Shown: positions 1 to 11,600 of the stretch, piece by piece
Position numbering within the stretch: the stretch's first letter is position 1
How the letters are laid out: every line of letters starts with the position of its first letter
Source: Chelonoidis abingdonii
Taxonomy: Eukaryota; Chordata; Testudines; Testudinidae
Direction of reading: 5' to 3'
DNA length: 64,000 nucleotides
NCBI RefSeq assembly: GCF_003597395.2
Contig: NC_133770.1
Coordinates: 8,587,049 to 8,651,048 of the forward strand
Translations under genes and position numbers: made by a program
The notes under the pieces: generated by a model
Told to the model about the DNA's origin: nothing
Database searches by the model: none
Seen by the model: the letters and a program-made list of their open reading frames with translations, nothing else

Positions 1-560
1 CCGGCCAGCCAAACGCCCTGGGCCCCCGGGCCCTGCTCCAGCCCCAGCTGGGTGGCGCAGCTCTGGCACTGGCTGGCCAAACGCCCCGGCTCTGCCTGAG
101 CGGCTCCAATCCCGGCTGAGCGGCCCAGCCCAGCCCTGGCTGAGCAGCTCAGGCCCGGCCCCCAGGCAGCACGGTAAGGGGGCAGGGAGCAGGTGTTGGA
201 TAGAAGGCAGGGAAGCAGATTAGTGTCGGGGCAGTCAGAGGGCAGGGAACAGGGGGACTGAATGGGGGCAGGGTCCCAGGGGGGCCATCAGGAATGAGAG
301 GAGGGGTGGTTGGATGGGGGCATCAGGAATGAGAGGAGGGGTTGGATGGGGCAGCAGGGGGCAGGCAGGGGATGAATGGGGCAGGAGTCCTGGCGGGGGC
401 ATGACCCCCTCGTGGGGTGAGGAGGGAACCGGTTGTTAATATTTTGGCAGCTCGTCACTGGTACCATGTATGACCTAGCCAGAGGGCTGGGCTGTGAAGA
501 GAGCCCTGAATTATGGGAAGAGAGCAGCACAGTAGAGTGGCCATCAGCAGGAGGCACCAC
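1..560. repeat. GC-rich interspersed repeat, unclassified, cut by the window edge
   Basis: The first 175 bp are built of GCTGAGCGGC/CCCGGCC-type motifs. The rest is purine-rich with repeated GGGGGCAGGG and a near duplication of CATCAGGAATGAGAGGAGG (from about 287 and 319). The composition differs strongly from the following intron. It resembles a repeat family seen in turtle genomes, but the class cannot be settled here. Confidence 0.45.
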
Positions 561-1369
561 ATGGCTAGGCATGACACAGCAGCTTTCATGCTAAGAGATG
601 CTCTTGTGGTGGGTGAACCTCATCACCCCCGCCCCCATTTATTGCAGCCCACACAGAGCTAGACATCTTGACACAGGGCCATCCCCACCCCATATGAATG
701 GGGGAGGGGCATGGCACCTACTGAAACCCCTAGTTCCACACACTGGAAAATTCACTTGTACCAGGCAGGCTAGACTCTAGATGTGTTACAATACCAACGT
801 TCAAAAGGTTGGTGGCTGTCACTCATGCCACAATCATCACACAACCCCATGATTTTCCCCCCATGTCAAGCAGGCTAACCTGTATTCAAGTCACAGACTC
901 GCTCAAATCATGCCAGGGGTGCTCTTCACACAGGAAAGATCGCGTATTACAGAACGGCCACTGACAAATGTAAAAAATAAATCAGTGGGAGCATTCAACA
1001 CTCCATTATAGGTTTGTGGCAGCTTTGTCCTGCTCACATTCAGATGGGACCAGGTCAGAAGATAATCTGGATTTGGCAGAGAGATTATTAGGTTTGTAGG
1101 GTGAAGCAGTGTGCTCCACCAGAGGGATTCCAGACTGCTCAGGTGCATGTCAGAGGCTCTATATAGCTAGAAGTGGTTTTCTTTAGATATACAAATAGAG
1201 GTGAGGTGAGGGCTTTTGGAGTAAGACATTGTGGTCTCTCTGCAATGAGTGCTATTGTAACCCACACATCGCCTGGGTGTGGTGCTCTGTCCCACCTAGT
1301 GACATTGAGACCACTTAGAGATTAATGAGTTTGCAACAGCCTTCGCTAAGGACCATGTGGCTTTTATGC
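561..1369. other. Intronic or intergenic DNA, no feature seen
   Basis: Ordinary AT-balanced sequence of WNT9A intron 2. The open frames are short and unlike any family I recognise. Confidence 0.5.
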
Positions 1370-1450
1370 TCATGCAGTAGAGACTCACGCGTTTAGCTCC
1401 AGAGGTCCCAGGTTCGATCCAGAGGTTTGTAGGTGTTACACTCTAAAGTA
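1370..1450 (+). repeat. tRNA-derived SINE fragment
   Basis: Contains AGGTCCCAGGTTCGATCC (about 1406-1423), which includes a box-B-like GGTTCGATCC, preceded by a degraded box-A-like part. No cloverleaf is maintained, so it is not a functional tRNA gene. Confidence 0.5.
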
Positions 1451-4269
1451 GTGAGAATTTGCAACAGTATTGTAACCCTTCTGCCAAGTGATGCCAGCAG
1501 CAACCGGGGCTGGATTCAGTAACTAGGGGCTCCTTTCCATTGATACAACACAGAAATGACTTGAGCTCCCACCCAGTAACCTGGGAAAATTACACACCAC
1601 CCCTGGATGCCTCTGAGAGGCAATAATGCCCCACTCACAAACACAGATTGAGTGTAGAAAAGAAACTTAGTACAAGGAGGGAAGTAACTCAGCATTAATT
1701 TGGGGAACCACCACAAACAGGGTTCATAAACACAAGCCATGAGTCAGAGACCCACCCCACCAAGTAAGTTGGGCAGTGTCCTTTTCTTCTCAGGTTCTTA
1801 ACTCCATCAACCCAGAAGTCCCTTCCACATGCTTGACTCTTCTCTGCACCCCACCTCACAGTTGCTGTCCTTGGCCAGTGCAGACCCAGAATTCAGAAAT
1901 GCATCTGCAGAGTTCACCTCCTGCCCCGCCCCCAGGCATGGAGGGTAAAGAGACATCTGACTTGCTCTGCTGGTCGGGCCGCTCACTGGTCACTTTTGTC
2001 ATGCCCCTCCACCAGCCAGTTGCTCATTCACCTTCTGCCATTCTGCTATGATCTCTGCACATCAGTCTCTCGGGTGATTTTCAAATCTTTTGCAGGCTGG
2101 GCAGAAACATTGCCCCATTTCAAGTGACTTCAGTTCTGATTCAACAATTAAAAACAAAACTCCTAATTTAAAAGAAGCCTATTTAGCTGTATTCTTTTAA
2201 GGGGAAAAAATACATTAAACCAGTCTAGAGAGAACCCCTAGGTGGGGTTGTGCAGTTTCCTGACCAGAACACCAGAATGCCTGTCTTCACCCCTTTTACT
2301 TTCCCTGGGCTCTGAGAGTCGAACCCCTGCTTAATGAGGTTCTTTGAACTGAGGGTGCACCCCCTCATTTGGGACAGGTTAAGCAGTCCCGCTTTCCTGT
2401 ATTCCTACAATAATTATAATATCGATAACCATATTTCAGCACCCCTGCATTCAGTACTAAGGTCATTTGTACCCAACACCAGCCAAAGTTGATCCTATGA
2501 CAGCTGTCAATGATAATATGTAAACAGAGCAGGAGCAAACTATTTACATAAAACACACGCACAGTCTCTTCCCCTCCCAGTTAGCTATCAGGGAAGCATT
2601 CATTCAGACCCTGCAATAAGGCGTGAAGCCCTTATTGGAACAGGAGATAAAAATACATTCTGTGGCTAGAGTTCCTGAAGGAAACACCATCAGCCATCAA
2701 TGTGAAACAGCCAGCAACAGACGTGCTAGAAAGGCAGGCATTTTTGCATCTGGGTTCTTGGCCTTGTCAATACAATGCTACCCTGGATACACAGCGAGCG
2801 CAACAGGCCCCAGATAAAATAGCCCGGGCTCTGTGCACTGCATGAGGTGTATCAAAATGCTGCCTGAAAATGAAATTTGTGAGAAGAGATAGTTTGTCTG
2901 GCATGCTGCCATGACAGTGCTTAGTGGCAAAACTTCAGCGTAAGCTTGCTCCTCTTAGGTTGATTTCACAACCAGTCATCAGGTATAACAGCTCATTCTC
3001 CACTTCTCCCTCCTCCATCCTTCGAGACTCAGATTCCCAATGCCCACCAGCCTGCGTATCATCTCACTCTCCGGCAGCTCAGCTAGTTCATGTGACATTT
3101 GGCTCTGGCCAGAATTAGAGCCATCTCGGCAGTGCACTATTTGATTGCACCAAGATATTTTGTAACAAGATAGACTCTAAATCAATGCAGGCATTCTAAC
3201 CTCAAGTGTCTGGAGAGCCGGCCATCCACACGGCGATCCAGTTTCAGCCATTTCCAGATCACTTGCAAGTCTCCAAAAAGGGCATCCAAAGAGGATAACA
3301 AATACACAGTTAAAGGGATTTTTTTTTATTGTTAAAAAAGGAGCACTTATTTGGAAGTTACAACTCAGTGATCAGGCATTTTTGGTGACTGAATGCAAGA
3401 TACAGAGAAGACAGGCAAGTTTCTCTCCTCCTTCAAAGGTGAAGTAGTTCCAACAAAGTGCACACACGCAAAAAAAATCCCCATGCTTGCACATTTGAGT
3501 AACTGCAGATCACTGGATAACACACCTTCCCCTTTGCCCCAGGGTAATGGCTCTTGCAACATGGAGAGGAACCAAGAACTCCCCTTGTGGAGAAGTGAAA
3601 GATTCAAAGAGCAGCATGTTATGCTACAGGCACAACATCTGCAGGATTTATAGCCTCTGTGGAGGGCAGAGAACTCCAAAGAAATAAAACATGGAACAAG
3701 GCAGCAGGCAGGCTACTGGAACCTGCAGGGTTGTCATTTGTTATGCCAAGCCATATTTTTAGGCAGGTAAAATTGAAGCACCTTTAATGTATTCATGGCT
3801 GTCCAATAAGCCAGCCCTCAGCTAGAAGGAACAGGCTGTGGCCTCCAGGTGTCAGTATAAGAAAGAGCTTGTGTTCTGTAAGCTCCATTAACCAGGGGTA
3901 GTTCTGGCAAGTGGAGATGTTTTTAAAGATCTTATAGCTCAGGTTTAGCGTCTAGGGTTTCATAGGACTTTCCTCATTCCACACAGGCAAGGACAGACCA
4001 TCAGTTTAGACCCAATGCTTCAGCTGATTACATGAAGATGGTACAGAGAAAAAGGAGTGTCTCATAGTTAGAACAGAGGCAATGCTGTGCCGTTTGTGTA
4101 TGCATGGCACGTCGTATGCCCCACAGTTGGCCAGACCTGCAGAACGATTCCATTTAGTCCCTGAACACGACGACATCCTCTGCACAGAGTGACCTCACAT
4201 GCCCTGTATGTGCAAGGCCATGCTGCATGGAGGATGTCATTTTGCAAGCAAGTGTACTCAAAATGTCAC
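1451..4269. other. WNT9A intron 2, no gene seen
   Basis: No exon, RNA gene or complete transposon was recognised. No minus-strand frame matches the third Wnt9 exon. Confidence 0.5.
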
Positions 4270-4277
4270 AGCATGCC

Positions 4278-4493
4278 CAGGGGCAGCTCCAGGCACCAGC
4301 GCTCCAAGCACATGCTTGGGGCAGCAAGCCATGGGGGGTGGGGGTGCACTCTGCCAGTTGCTGCTAGGGTGGCAGGCAGGGTGCCTTCAGAGGCTTGCCT
4401 GCAGAGGGTCCACTGGGCCTACGGCTTTGGCTGAGGCCGTGGGACCAGCGGACCCTCCGTGCTTGGGGCGGCAAAATGTCTAGAGCCGCCCCG
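4278..4493. mobile_element. hAT-type MITE with 8-bp TSD (AGCATGCC)
   Basis: A 216-bp element starting CAGGGGCAGCTCCAG and ending CTAGAGCCGCCCCG, so its ends are inverted repeats of each other apart from a few changes. It is flanked by identical 8-bp repeats AGCATGCC at 4270-4277 and 4494-4501. An 8-bp duplication with CAGGG-type ends is the hAT signature. It has no coding capacity. Confidence 0.85.
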
Positions 4494-4504
4494 AGCATGC
4501 CACT

Positions 4505-4640
4505 GAGCCAGTGTTGAGTCAGGATGCCTGGGTTCCATTCCTAGCTCTCTCATTGACAGGATGACTTTCCCTTAATGTCTCTTGGGTCTCAATTGAGAAG
4601 ATGGGTATAGCGTTACTCGGCCACCTCAAAGGCGATACTG
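4505..4640 (+). repeat. MIR-like SINE remnant
   Basis: GAGTCAGGATGCCTGGGTTCC followed by CTAGCTCT, then a segment ending near GAGAAGATGGGTATAG, resembles the core of ancient tRNA-derived CORE/MIR SINEs. It is degraded; the call is by eye. Confidence 0.4.
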
Positions 4641-5708
4641 AGAGTCTAAAGTTAGTTTTTGCCTTTCCAGAGCCCCACTTTTCACCCAGGGATCTCTAAG
4701 CACTCTGCCAAAACACCATCTTATTTTCCATTAGGGAAACAGGAAGAGGGTTTTTGCCTCTCCCAACTAGCTTCACTTGTATGGAATATTACAGTCAGAC
4801 TTGGTTCCCGCCCTTCACACAGTGTTAGGTGAGTTACACGACTCATCACCAATATTCACTCCCCTCTTCTGCTTTACAGAGCAGCTCAGACAGTGTAAAG
4901 TAACCATCCATATTGTCCTCGACCTAGAACCATTCCAGGCCAGGGCAATTAGAACTCATTGAAATGAAGCTTTTTCATCTTACTTTGCACTAGGGACCTG
5001 GCAAACTCTGAGACTCTGCATATCCTCTGTCCCTTCATTAGCACTTTGTTTCCCTTTCACAAAATAAAGCAGTTGGGCACATCCTGCTCTTACACCTTCA
5101 TTTTAAGGAGAAGATTCAAAGCATTTTGGTCTGAAAGTTGAGTACTCTTTAGGCACCGCTCCAGGTTTCACGGTTTATTAAGAGTGTTTCTTCCCTTAAG
5201 GAGAAGTCTAGGGGCAGATTGGGGCAAATTCTACCCTCTGTTAAAACTCATGGGTTTTGAGACAGAATATGGTGGGTCACCAGACTGCTGTACCTCTTTC
5301 AGGAGTCTGATTTTTCTTGTGTACTGCTAAGTGTCACCTCACTTCAAAATGACGTGCTCACAAAATCAGGCATAAGAACTACAGACGTGTTCCTGTACAC
5401 TACTGAAAAATTGCTGACTCATTTTTACCATACAATTATAAAATAATCAGTTAGAATGTAAATATTGTACTTACTTTTCATAGTATGGTATATAGAGCAG
5501 TACAAACAAGTCATTGTCTGTATGAAATTGATTTGTACTGACTTTGCTAATGCTTTTTGTTGACCTAGTTTTACAATAGGCTACATATCTAGAGGAGTTG
5601 ATGTACCACAGGGGGCTTGCGGAGGTCTTCTATGGGTACATGGACCCCTGATTGAAAACTATTGCTCCAGAAGGCCGAGCAAATCCCGCACTGGTCCCCC
5701 TTGCTTAC
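4641..5708. other. WNT9A intron 2, 5' part, no other feature seen
   Basis: Unique-looking sequence following exon 2 in gene direction. No conserved element or repeat could be named. Confidence 0.5.
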
Positions 5709-5968
5709 CTCTCTTCAGCAGACTGGCTCTGTAGCGCCCCTCGAGGGTGCAGTTCCACCGTTCAAAGCGGAACTGGTACTGGCACTCCAGGGCACTCATG
5801 CTGATGGCCTCCACGAGGGTCTCGGCCACCCCTGGATCCCGCCTGCACATCCTGCGCTGCTTCTTCTCCAGCTTCAGGCGGTCGCACACTTTGTAATGGG
5901 CCTTGACGGCAGCTTCCTCCATTTCCGAAGTCAGAGGGAGGATGGTCAGAGGTTCATTCCCAGTCAGC
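5709..5968 (-). CDS. WNT9A: WNT9A exon 2 (N-terminal Wnt domain)
   Basis: Second coding exon of WNT9A, residues 32-118, joining exon 1 in phase. The acceptor is a pyrimidine-rich tract ending CTTCACAG just before 5968, and the donor AGAG|GTAAGC follows 5709. Total coding length with exon 1 is 355 nt, so the exon ends after the first base of codon 119, the phase expected before the next Wnt9 exon. Visible family features are [12 protein letters not shown] at residues 33-44, the cysteines at 60, 73, 94 and 105, [17 protein letters not shown] at 70-86, and [18 protein letters not shown] at 101-118. Asn104-Cys-Thr is an N-glycosylation sequon conserved in Wnts. The remaining cysteines, the palmitoleoylated serine and the C-terminal domain lie in exons not present in this window. 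The reading frame past 5709 is intron read-through. Confidence 0.97.
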
Positions 5969-6312
5969 CTGTGAAGAGACCGAGGGCACAGGGTTGGGGA
6001 TGGGGAGGGGGCGGGGGCGGGGAAAAAGAAAAAAGAAAAAAAGACTAGTCAGAAAACAGCTACCTTGCTCACAAACTACATTCTAGCATCTCTAGCCGGT
6101 GCCAGCCACTGGCTGGAGACGCCCGGCCTCAGAGTCAGGGCTGAAAAAACCAATGAAAAAAACGAGGACTACATTATGGCTCTGCAATCATCGAGTTCTA
6201 TGCAATGAACCAACTCCTCTCATAACTCACCTACCTTTAGGCCTAGGTTCAGGTGATGCAGCCAAGAGGCTTTAGTTTTCAGGTTCGTTACAATAAAATA
6301 TATGAAGATATA

Positions 6313-6489
6313 CATCTCTCAGAACTGGAAGGGACCTTGAAAGGTCATTGAGTCCAGTCCCCTGCTTGCCTTCACTAGCAGGACCAAGTACTGATTTTGC
6401 CTCAGATCCCTAAATGGCCCCTTGAGAACTGGGCTTACAACCCTGGTTTTAGCAGGCCAATGCTCAAACCATGAGCTATCCCGCCCTCT
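6313..6489 (-). mobile_element. Cry-type SINE (tRNA head, CR1-like tail)
   Basis: On the minus strand it reads a tRNA-like head with box A (GGGATAGCTCATGG...), TGCTAAAACCAGGGTTGTAAG, then a tail ending in the CR1-like GGTCCCTTCCAGTTCTGAG. This is the arrangement of the polymerase III SINEs of cryptodiran turtles. It is degraded and carries a longer middle part than the copy at 22233. Confidence 0.8.
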
Positions 6490-7174
6490 GCCCCCCGCCC
6501 CCCAGTTCCTCTAAGTTAAAAGATTTGAGAGCTTTAAAAGGAGGGGTGAGGGGGAAGTCTAGGTGTCCCATCCTCTTCAAGCATAAGGTCCTTGACTCAT
6601 ACAATGTGCAACAAAAGAAGCCAGCATACCGTTCCCGGTGTCGAGTGACTGGCTGCTGACCAAGCTGGCACCAGCCCTAGGGAGTAAAGAAGCTGCAGGA
6701 ACATCTGCTGGAAGCATGCGCCGTTTACTGGTAGAAAAGCCAAAGGCCAGCTCTCCTGGCTCTGCCATTTTCTGGCCAGGTGCCAGCGCAGCCAGTCAAT
6801 GGGAATCACTATATGGGGTTTTAAGGGACCTGAAGATGCATTTCCCCCAGCCAAGAAGGACGAATTGCTAAAGCCAGAATGAAAGAAAAAATACTGGAAT
6901 GTTTCAGCCATGCACAGACACACAGAGTGCAGGGCTGGGCGTTTTTACTCTGTTGGTTTCAGAACTTGCACAGACTTCTAACAGGGCCAAAAATAGGGAG
7001 AGGGCAGCAAAGACAGGGCAAGAAGAAAAAATGATCACTTCCAGAATTAAAAATAAGGTTCTAGAACCTTAAAAAAAAAGGTTACATTTTTAATTTTAGG
7101 AGGAATTGTGTTATACACAGGGATTCTCCCTACCAAGCAGGCAATCAACCCCTAGCCAATAGCTGGAACTCAAG

Positions 7175-8845
7175 GAAAGCGTGGGCCCTTTACTGAATGA
7201 GGGAGGCAACCTAGTGACAGAGCATGTGGAAAAAGCTAATGTACTCAATGATTTTTGCCTGTCTTCACAAACAAGGTCAGATCCCAGACTGCTGCACTGG
7301 ACAGCACAGTATGGGGAGAAGGTGACCAGCCCTCTGTGGAGAAAGAAGTGGTTCGGGACTATTTAGAAAAACTGGATGAGCACAAGTCCATGGGGCCGAT
7401 GCGCTGCATCCAGGGGTGCTAAAGGAGTTGGAGGATGTGATTGCAGAGCCATTGGCAATCATCTTTGAAAACTCACGGCGACCGGGGGAGGTCCCAGATG
7501 ACTGGAAAAAGGCTAATGTAGTGCCCATCTTTAAAAAAAGGGAAGGAGGAGGATCCGGGGAACTACAGGCCAGTCAGCTTCACCTCAGTCCCTGGAAAAA
7601 TCATGGTGCAGGTCCTCAAGGAATCAATTCTGAAGCACTTAGGAGAGAAAGGTGATCAGGAACAGTTAGCATGGATTCTCCAAGGGCAAGTCATGCCTGA
7701 CTAACCTAATTGCCTTCTATGCTGAGATAACTGGGTCTGTGGATGAGTGGAAAGCAGTGGACGTGTTATTCCTTGACTTTAGCAAAAACTTTTGATACGG
7801 TCTCCCACAGTATTCTTGTCAGCAAGTTAAAGATGGCTGGATGCTGGCTAGGTGATGAAGCTGTTAGATTGTGGCTCATAGGTAGTGCTCAATAGCTCCA
7901 TGTCTAGTTGGCCTGGTTTCAAGTTGGTCCTCAAGGGTCGGTCCTGGGCCGGTTTGTTCAATATCTTCATTAATGACTGGAGACGTGTGGACTGCACCCT
8001 CAGCAATTTGCAGATGACACTAAGGGAGGAATGGAGGTATGCTAGAGGGTAGGACAGGATACAGGGGACCTAGACAAGTTAAGAACTGGCAGAAATCTGA
8101 TGAAGTTCACAACGGACAAGTGCAGAGTCCTGCACTTAGGAAGAAGAATCCCCATTCACTGTTACAGACTAGGGACCGAATGGTAGAAGCAGAAAAGGCC
8201 TAGGGATTACAGGACGAGAAGCTGGATATGAGTCAGTGTGCCTGTTGCCAAGAAAGCTAATGGCATTTGGGCTATATAAGTAGGGGCATTGCCAGCAGAT
8301 CAAGGACGTGATCATTCCCCTCTATTCACATTGTGAGGCCTTATCTGGAGTATTGTGTTCAGATGGGCCCCCCACTACAAGAAGGATGTGGAAAAATTGG
8401 AAAAAAAAGTCAAGGGAGGGCAACAAAAGATTAGGGGGGGAGACATGATTATGAGGAGAGGCTGAGGGAATGGATTGTTAGCTGCAGAAGAGAAGAATGA
8501 GGGGGGATTTGATAGCTGCTTTCAACTACCTGAAAGGGGGTTCCAAAGAGGATGGATCTAGACTGTTCTCAGTGGTACCTGACAACAGAACAAGGAGTAA
8601 TGGGTTCAAGTTGCAGTGGGAGAGGTTTAGTTTGGATATTAGGAAAAACTGTTTCACTAGGGGAGTGGTGAAGCACTGGAATGGGTTCCCTAGGGAGGTG
8701 GTGGAATCTCCTTCCTTAGAGGTTTAAGGTCAGGCTTGACAAAGCCATGGCTGGGCTGATTTAGTTGGGAATTGGTCCTGCTTTGAGCAGGGGGTTGGAC
8801 TAGATGACCTCCTGAGGTCCCTTCCAACCTTGATATTCTATGTTT
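7175..8845 (+). mobile_element. CR1 LINE, 5'-truncated, broken ORF2
   Basis: Plus-strand CR1 non-LTR retrotransposon remnant. In changing frames it shows reverse transcriptase motifs: EVPDDWKKANVVPIFKK (about 7480-7542), a degraded PVSFTSVPGK segment, DFSK followed by a one-base insertion at the DFSKAFD motif (about 7780), the catalytic FADDTK motif (about 8008-8026), PYLEYCVQ (about 8340), and the C-terminal RTRSNGFKL and [10 protein letters not shown] blocks (8590-8710). After the ORF a short 3' UTR leads to TGAGGTCCCTTCCAACC and ATATTCTATG, the typical CR1 end. Several frameshifts and stops make it dead. The first third of ORF2 and ORF1 are missing. Confidence 0.9.
8497..8727 (+). pseudogene. 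CR1 ORF2 C-terminal fragment
   Basis: The longest intact piece of the CR1 copy, 76 codons up to a natural stop. It covers the conserved C-terminal region downstream of the reverse transcriptase ([37 protein letters not shown]). The frame is broken upstream, so it is a relic. Confidence 0.8.
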
Positions 8846-10370
8846 TTACAAATAGATTTGTATTCCAAGTCCTGATCTGAGCCCCCACACCCAGCAGAGT
8901 CGACTGAAACATTAAATGCCACTTCATAGAAGTCAATGTTTCTGTAATTCAAAAATGGACCCATTTTGTTTTAATTGTTTTGATGATTTTTTATGGTTCT
9001 CCCCCCAAACTCTGGGGCACTTTTGAAGCATTGGGATTTTTTTTAATGGCTAAAGGAAAAAGGAGACAAAGAAATAAGGTGGCACTGATAATTGTTTTTA
9101 ATCACTTTGATATTTTTCACTGAAATGTGAAAGTATTCAACAAAAGAAAAGCAGTTTTTCCCACAGACACTTTAAAAAAAAAAAAAAAAAAAACAAAGGT
9201 TTTTTTTAAACCATTTTGTTTGGAAAGTTGACATCAGCTCTACTGCCACAGCTCATTAATTTGGATAAAACATGTGCTCAGGGCCCTTTACTTACCAAGG
9301 AAAAGGGGCATCTGACCTAACTGAGGCAGGGCTAGTTTACATGAACACTTGAATATGCAATATTTAAGCGCTGTAACAAATTCTATGGGCCATTCACCGC
9401 GTGTACTCATCAGCACGCTTGCCCAAATGGTTTGTTCCTTGACATTTCTATAGTGAACTATTTCGGAGGCATGCACAAATTTAAGAGAAAAGAAAAATAT
9501 GGGAGTGAGGGAGTATTTTCTAAATCCACAGTCAGTCTCCATTTCCTCATCTACTTGATCTGGAATCAGTGCAATATTCCAGAAGATGTACATTGCAAGG
9601 ATTGTGCAGCAGTTGGATACTACAGTGATGGGGGGGACACACATATACACGGACTCTACAGCTAAGATTTTGTAAAGTGACTGGTGATTTCTGGTGCCTC
9701 AGTTTTCCAGTGCCCAACTTGACACCTTAATGAAAACAGATTTTTGAGAGCTAGTGCTCAGCATCTTCTGAAAATGAGGCCCATTCAAGGTGGCTAGCTG
9801 AGCAAAAATAAAGATCCAGGCTCCTGAAATTTGAGCTTTTTGAAAAGCTCAGACTTTAAAGAAAGTACTGAGATAGCAACACTCCAAACCTTCAGAGTCC
9901 GTTCAAGCCTTTAGCAGTTGCTTGGGATTAGTGTCTGGAAAGCCACAGAAATGCTAATTGCAAAGCATTAAGTGGATCAGTTGTAACCTGACTGTTTTAG
10001 CTGCTCTGTGCAAAGAGGCTATGCAAGATGCTGTCAGAATTGACTATGAGGGCTTACAGGTGATAGCCAAGGTGATAGGACAACTCTCGTTCATAGGTTT
10101 CCAGCATTGCCACTGGTTCCTGCTCACCCCCTTAATATTTTAAAGAAAGGTGCCAGATTGACACCTCAGAAGATGGAAACTGTCCACCATGAAAGTATAA
10201 CAGCTCATTAGCTCAGAGTCCTGACCATGGAAAGACTGGCTTTAGTGAGGAGTAGGAAAAAAAATATTCGAGTCCACTGTGATTTCAGCCTGCTTGCTGG
10301 CCCTTCTCTTTGCTCAGTAGCCCAGGCTTCGGCATCACTTCCTGCCATACCCTTCAGAAGTTACTTCTGA
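8846..10370. other. WNT9A intron 1, no named feature
   Basis: AT-rich intron sequence with an A run at about 9175-9193. Open frames on both strands around 9288-9665 overlap each other and resemble no family. Confidence 0.5.
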
Positions 10371-10376
10371 CCTTAA

Positions 10377-10607
10377 GGGCTTGTCTACACTACAGAGGCT
10401 ACAGCAGCACCATAGCTATAACCCTGCAGCATGCATGCTTCTTTCCAGCACTGGAGTAACTCCACCTCCTTAAGCAATGGTAGCTAGGCCAAGGGAACCT
10501 AGGTCTACACCTGGGGTTAGTTGGGCAGAGCCATGGGGTTTTGGGATATAGATTTTTCTCCACATCCTTGAGCTATGCCAACTTAAAATGTAAGTAGCGA
10601 CCAGGCC
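10377..10607. mobile_element. Harbinger-type MITE, degraded
   Basis: Starts GGGCTTGTCTACAC after TAA (10374-10376) and ends GTAGCGACCAGGCC before TAG. The left end matches the terminal motif of the full-length Harbinger element at 57808; the right end is decayed. No coding capacity. Confidence 0.6.
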
Positions 10608-11470
10608 TAGGCTTCAGGAAAAAAAAAAAATCCTCCCCCTTGCCCCATTATGCTCAGTTCAGCAAGCTGAGACTCATCCAACAAGCATGATAAGCAAGTA
10701 ATGGACATTTGTCACTCAACCCAGCTTCATGGCTTTTTTGGTTCAGGTCTGCTTGAGGCCAAAGCAAGAGAACAGGTTATAAAACCAAAGCACATTTACA
10801 GGGTCAGTAGCAGTTGCTGCTTCTTGGCTAACAAAGGCCTCTCCCATTCAGGCAAAAGAGGGGGGGGGAGGGGAGAAAAGTAAAATGAAGTGTGCCTCTC
10901 CCAGCTATCAAACAGAATCCTTCTTCCAGATGAAGAATTCCTGTGAAGCAAATGATGCAGAGTAATATGCATCTGTGGCACAAGATCTATGCCCATTCCA
11001 GAAGGGGCACCAACCTAGTGGTATCAGGACTTTACTGTGACAATTCAAAGGGCCGAGATGGCATTTTCAAAAGACACACCCCCGCCAGGGAGAGTCCGTG
11101 CCTGTGCCTGAAATGCTGGCTTAGAGCTGCCACGGCATGGAACCCTTATAATCCATCAAACCCTTTTATGCAACCTAGGCTGAGTGAGGTCTTGTGAGGC
11201 CATGGTATCAGAGTCCAATGCCCTCTCAGCTTCGCACACAGAGCTGAGCTGTTCCTGCCAAGGAGTCCAGGGCTCTGTAGGGGTGAGGGAAGTGCAATTA
11301 TCCTACCCTGCAAATCCTTGGCTTTGGTGATGAAACTGCCACCTAGGAGGTTACATGTGATTGTGTTCTTTTGGCTTGAGGGGACTGAGAGGGGAAGATG
11401 CCCATCCACTGAGAACTGCATTGAGTCCCACTGCTTGTTTATCAATCAGGGACAAGCAGTAATTTTCTTA
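10608..11470. other. WNT9A intron 1, no named feature
   Basis: An A run and a G run (about 10619-10630 and 10860-10872) but no recognisable gene or element. Confidence 0.5.
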
Positions 11471-11474
11471 GAGC

Positions 11475-11600
11475 CACCTAAGGGGCAGAGTGGAACAGTG
11501 GATCAGGCACTGGACTGGGAGTCAGACCTAGGTTCTATTCCCCACTGCCTGCTGTGACATTGAGCAAGTCACTTCACTCTACTATGTCCCATTGCCAATT
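11475..11600 (+). repeat. MIR-like SINE
   Basis: GTGGATCAGGCACTGGACTGG, GAGTCAGACCTAGGTTCTATTCCCC and GAGCAAGTCACTTC follow the order of blocks in MIR/CORE-SINEs (tRNA box region, then core). Moderately degraded. Confidence 0.65.

Noticed and set aside
1399..1425. Possible tRNA gene
   Set aside because: Only a box-B-like motif is good; no cloverleaf can be formed, so it is a SINE fragment.
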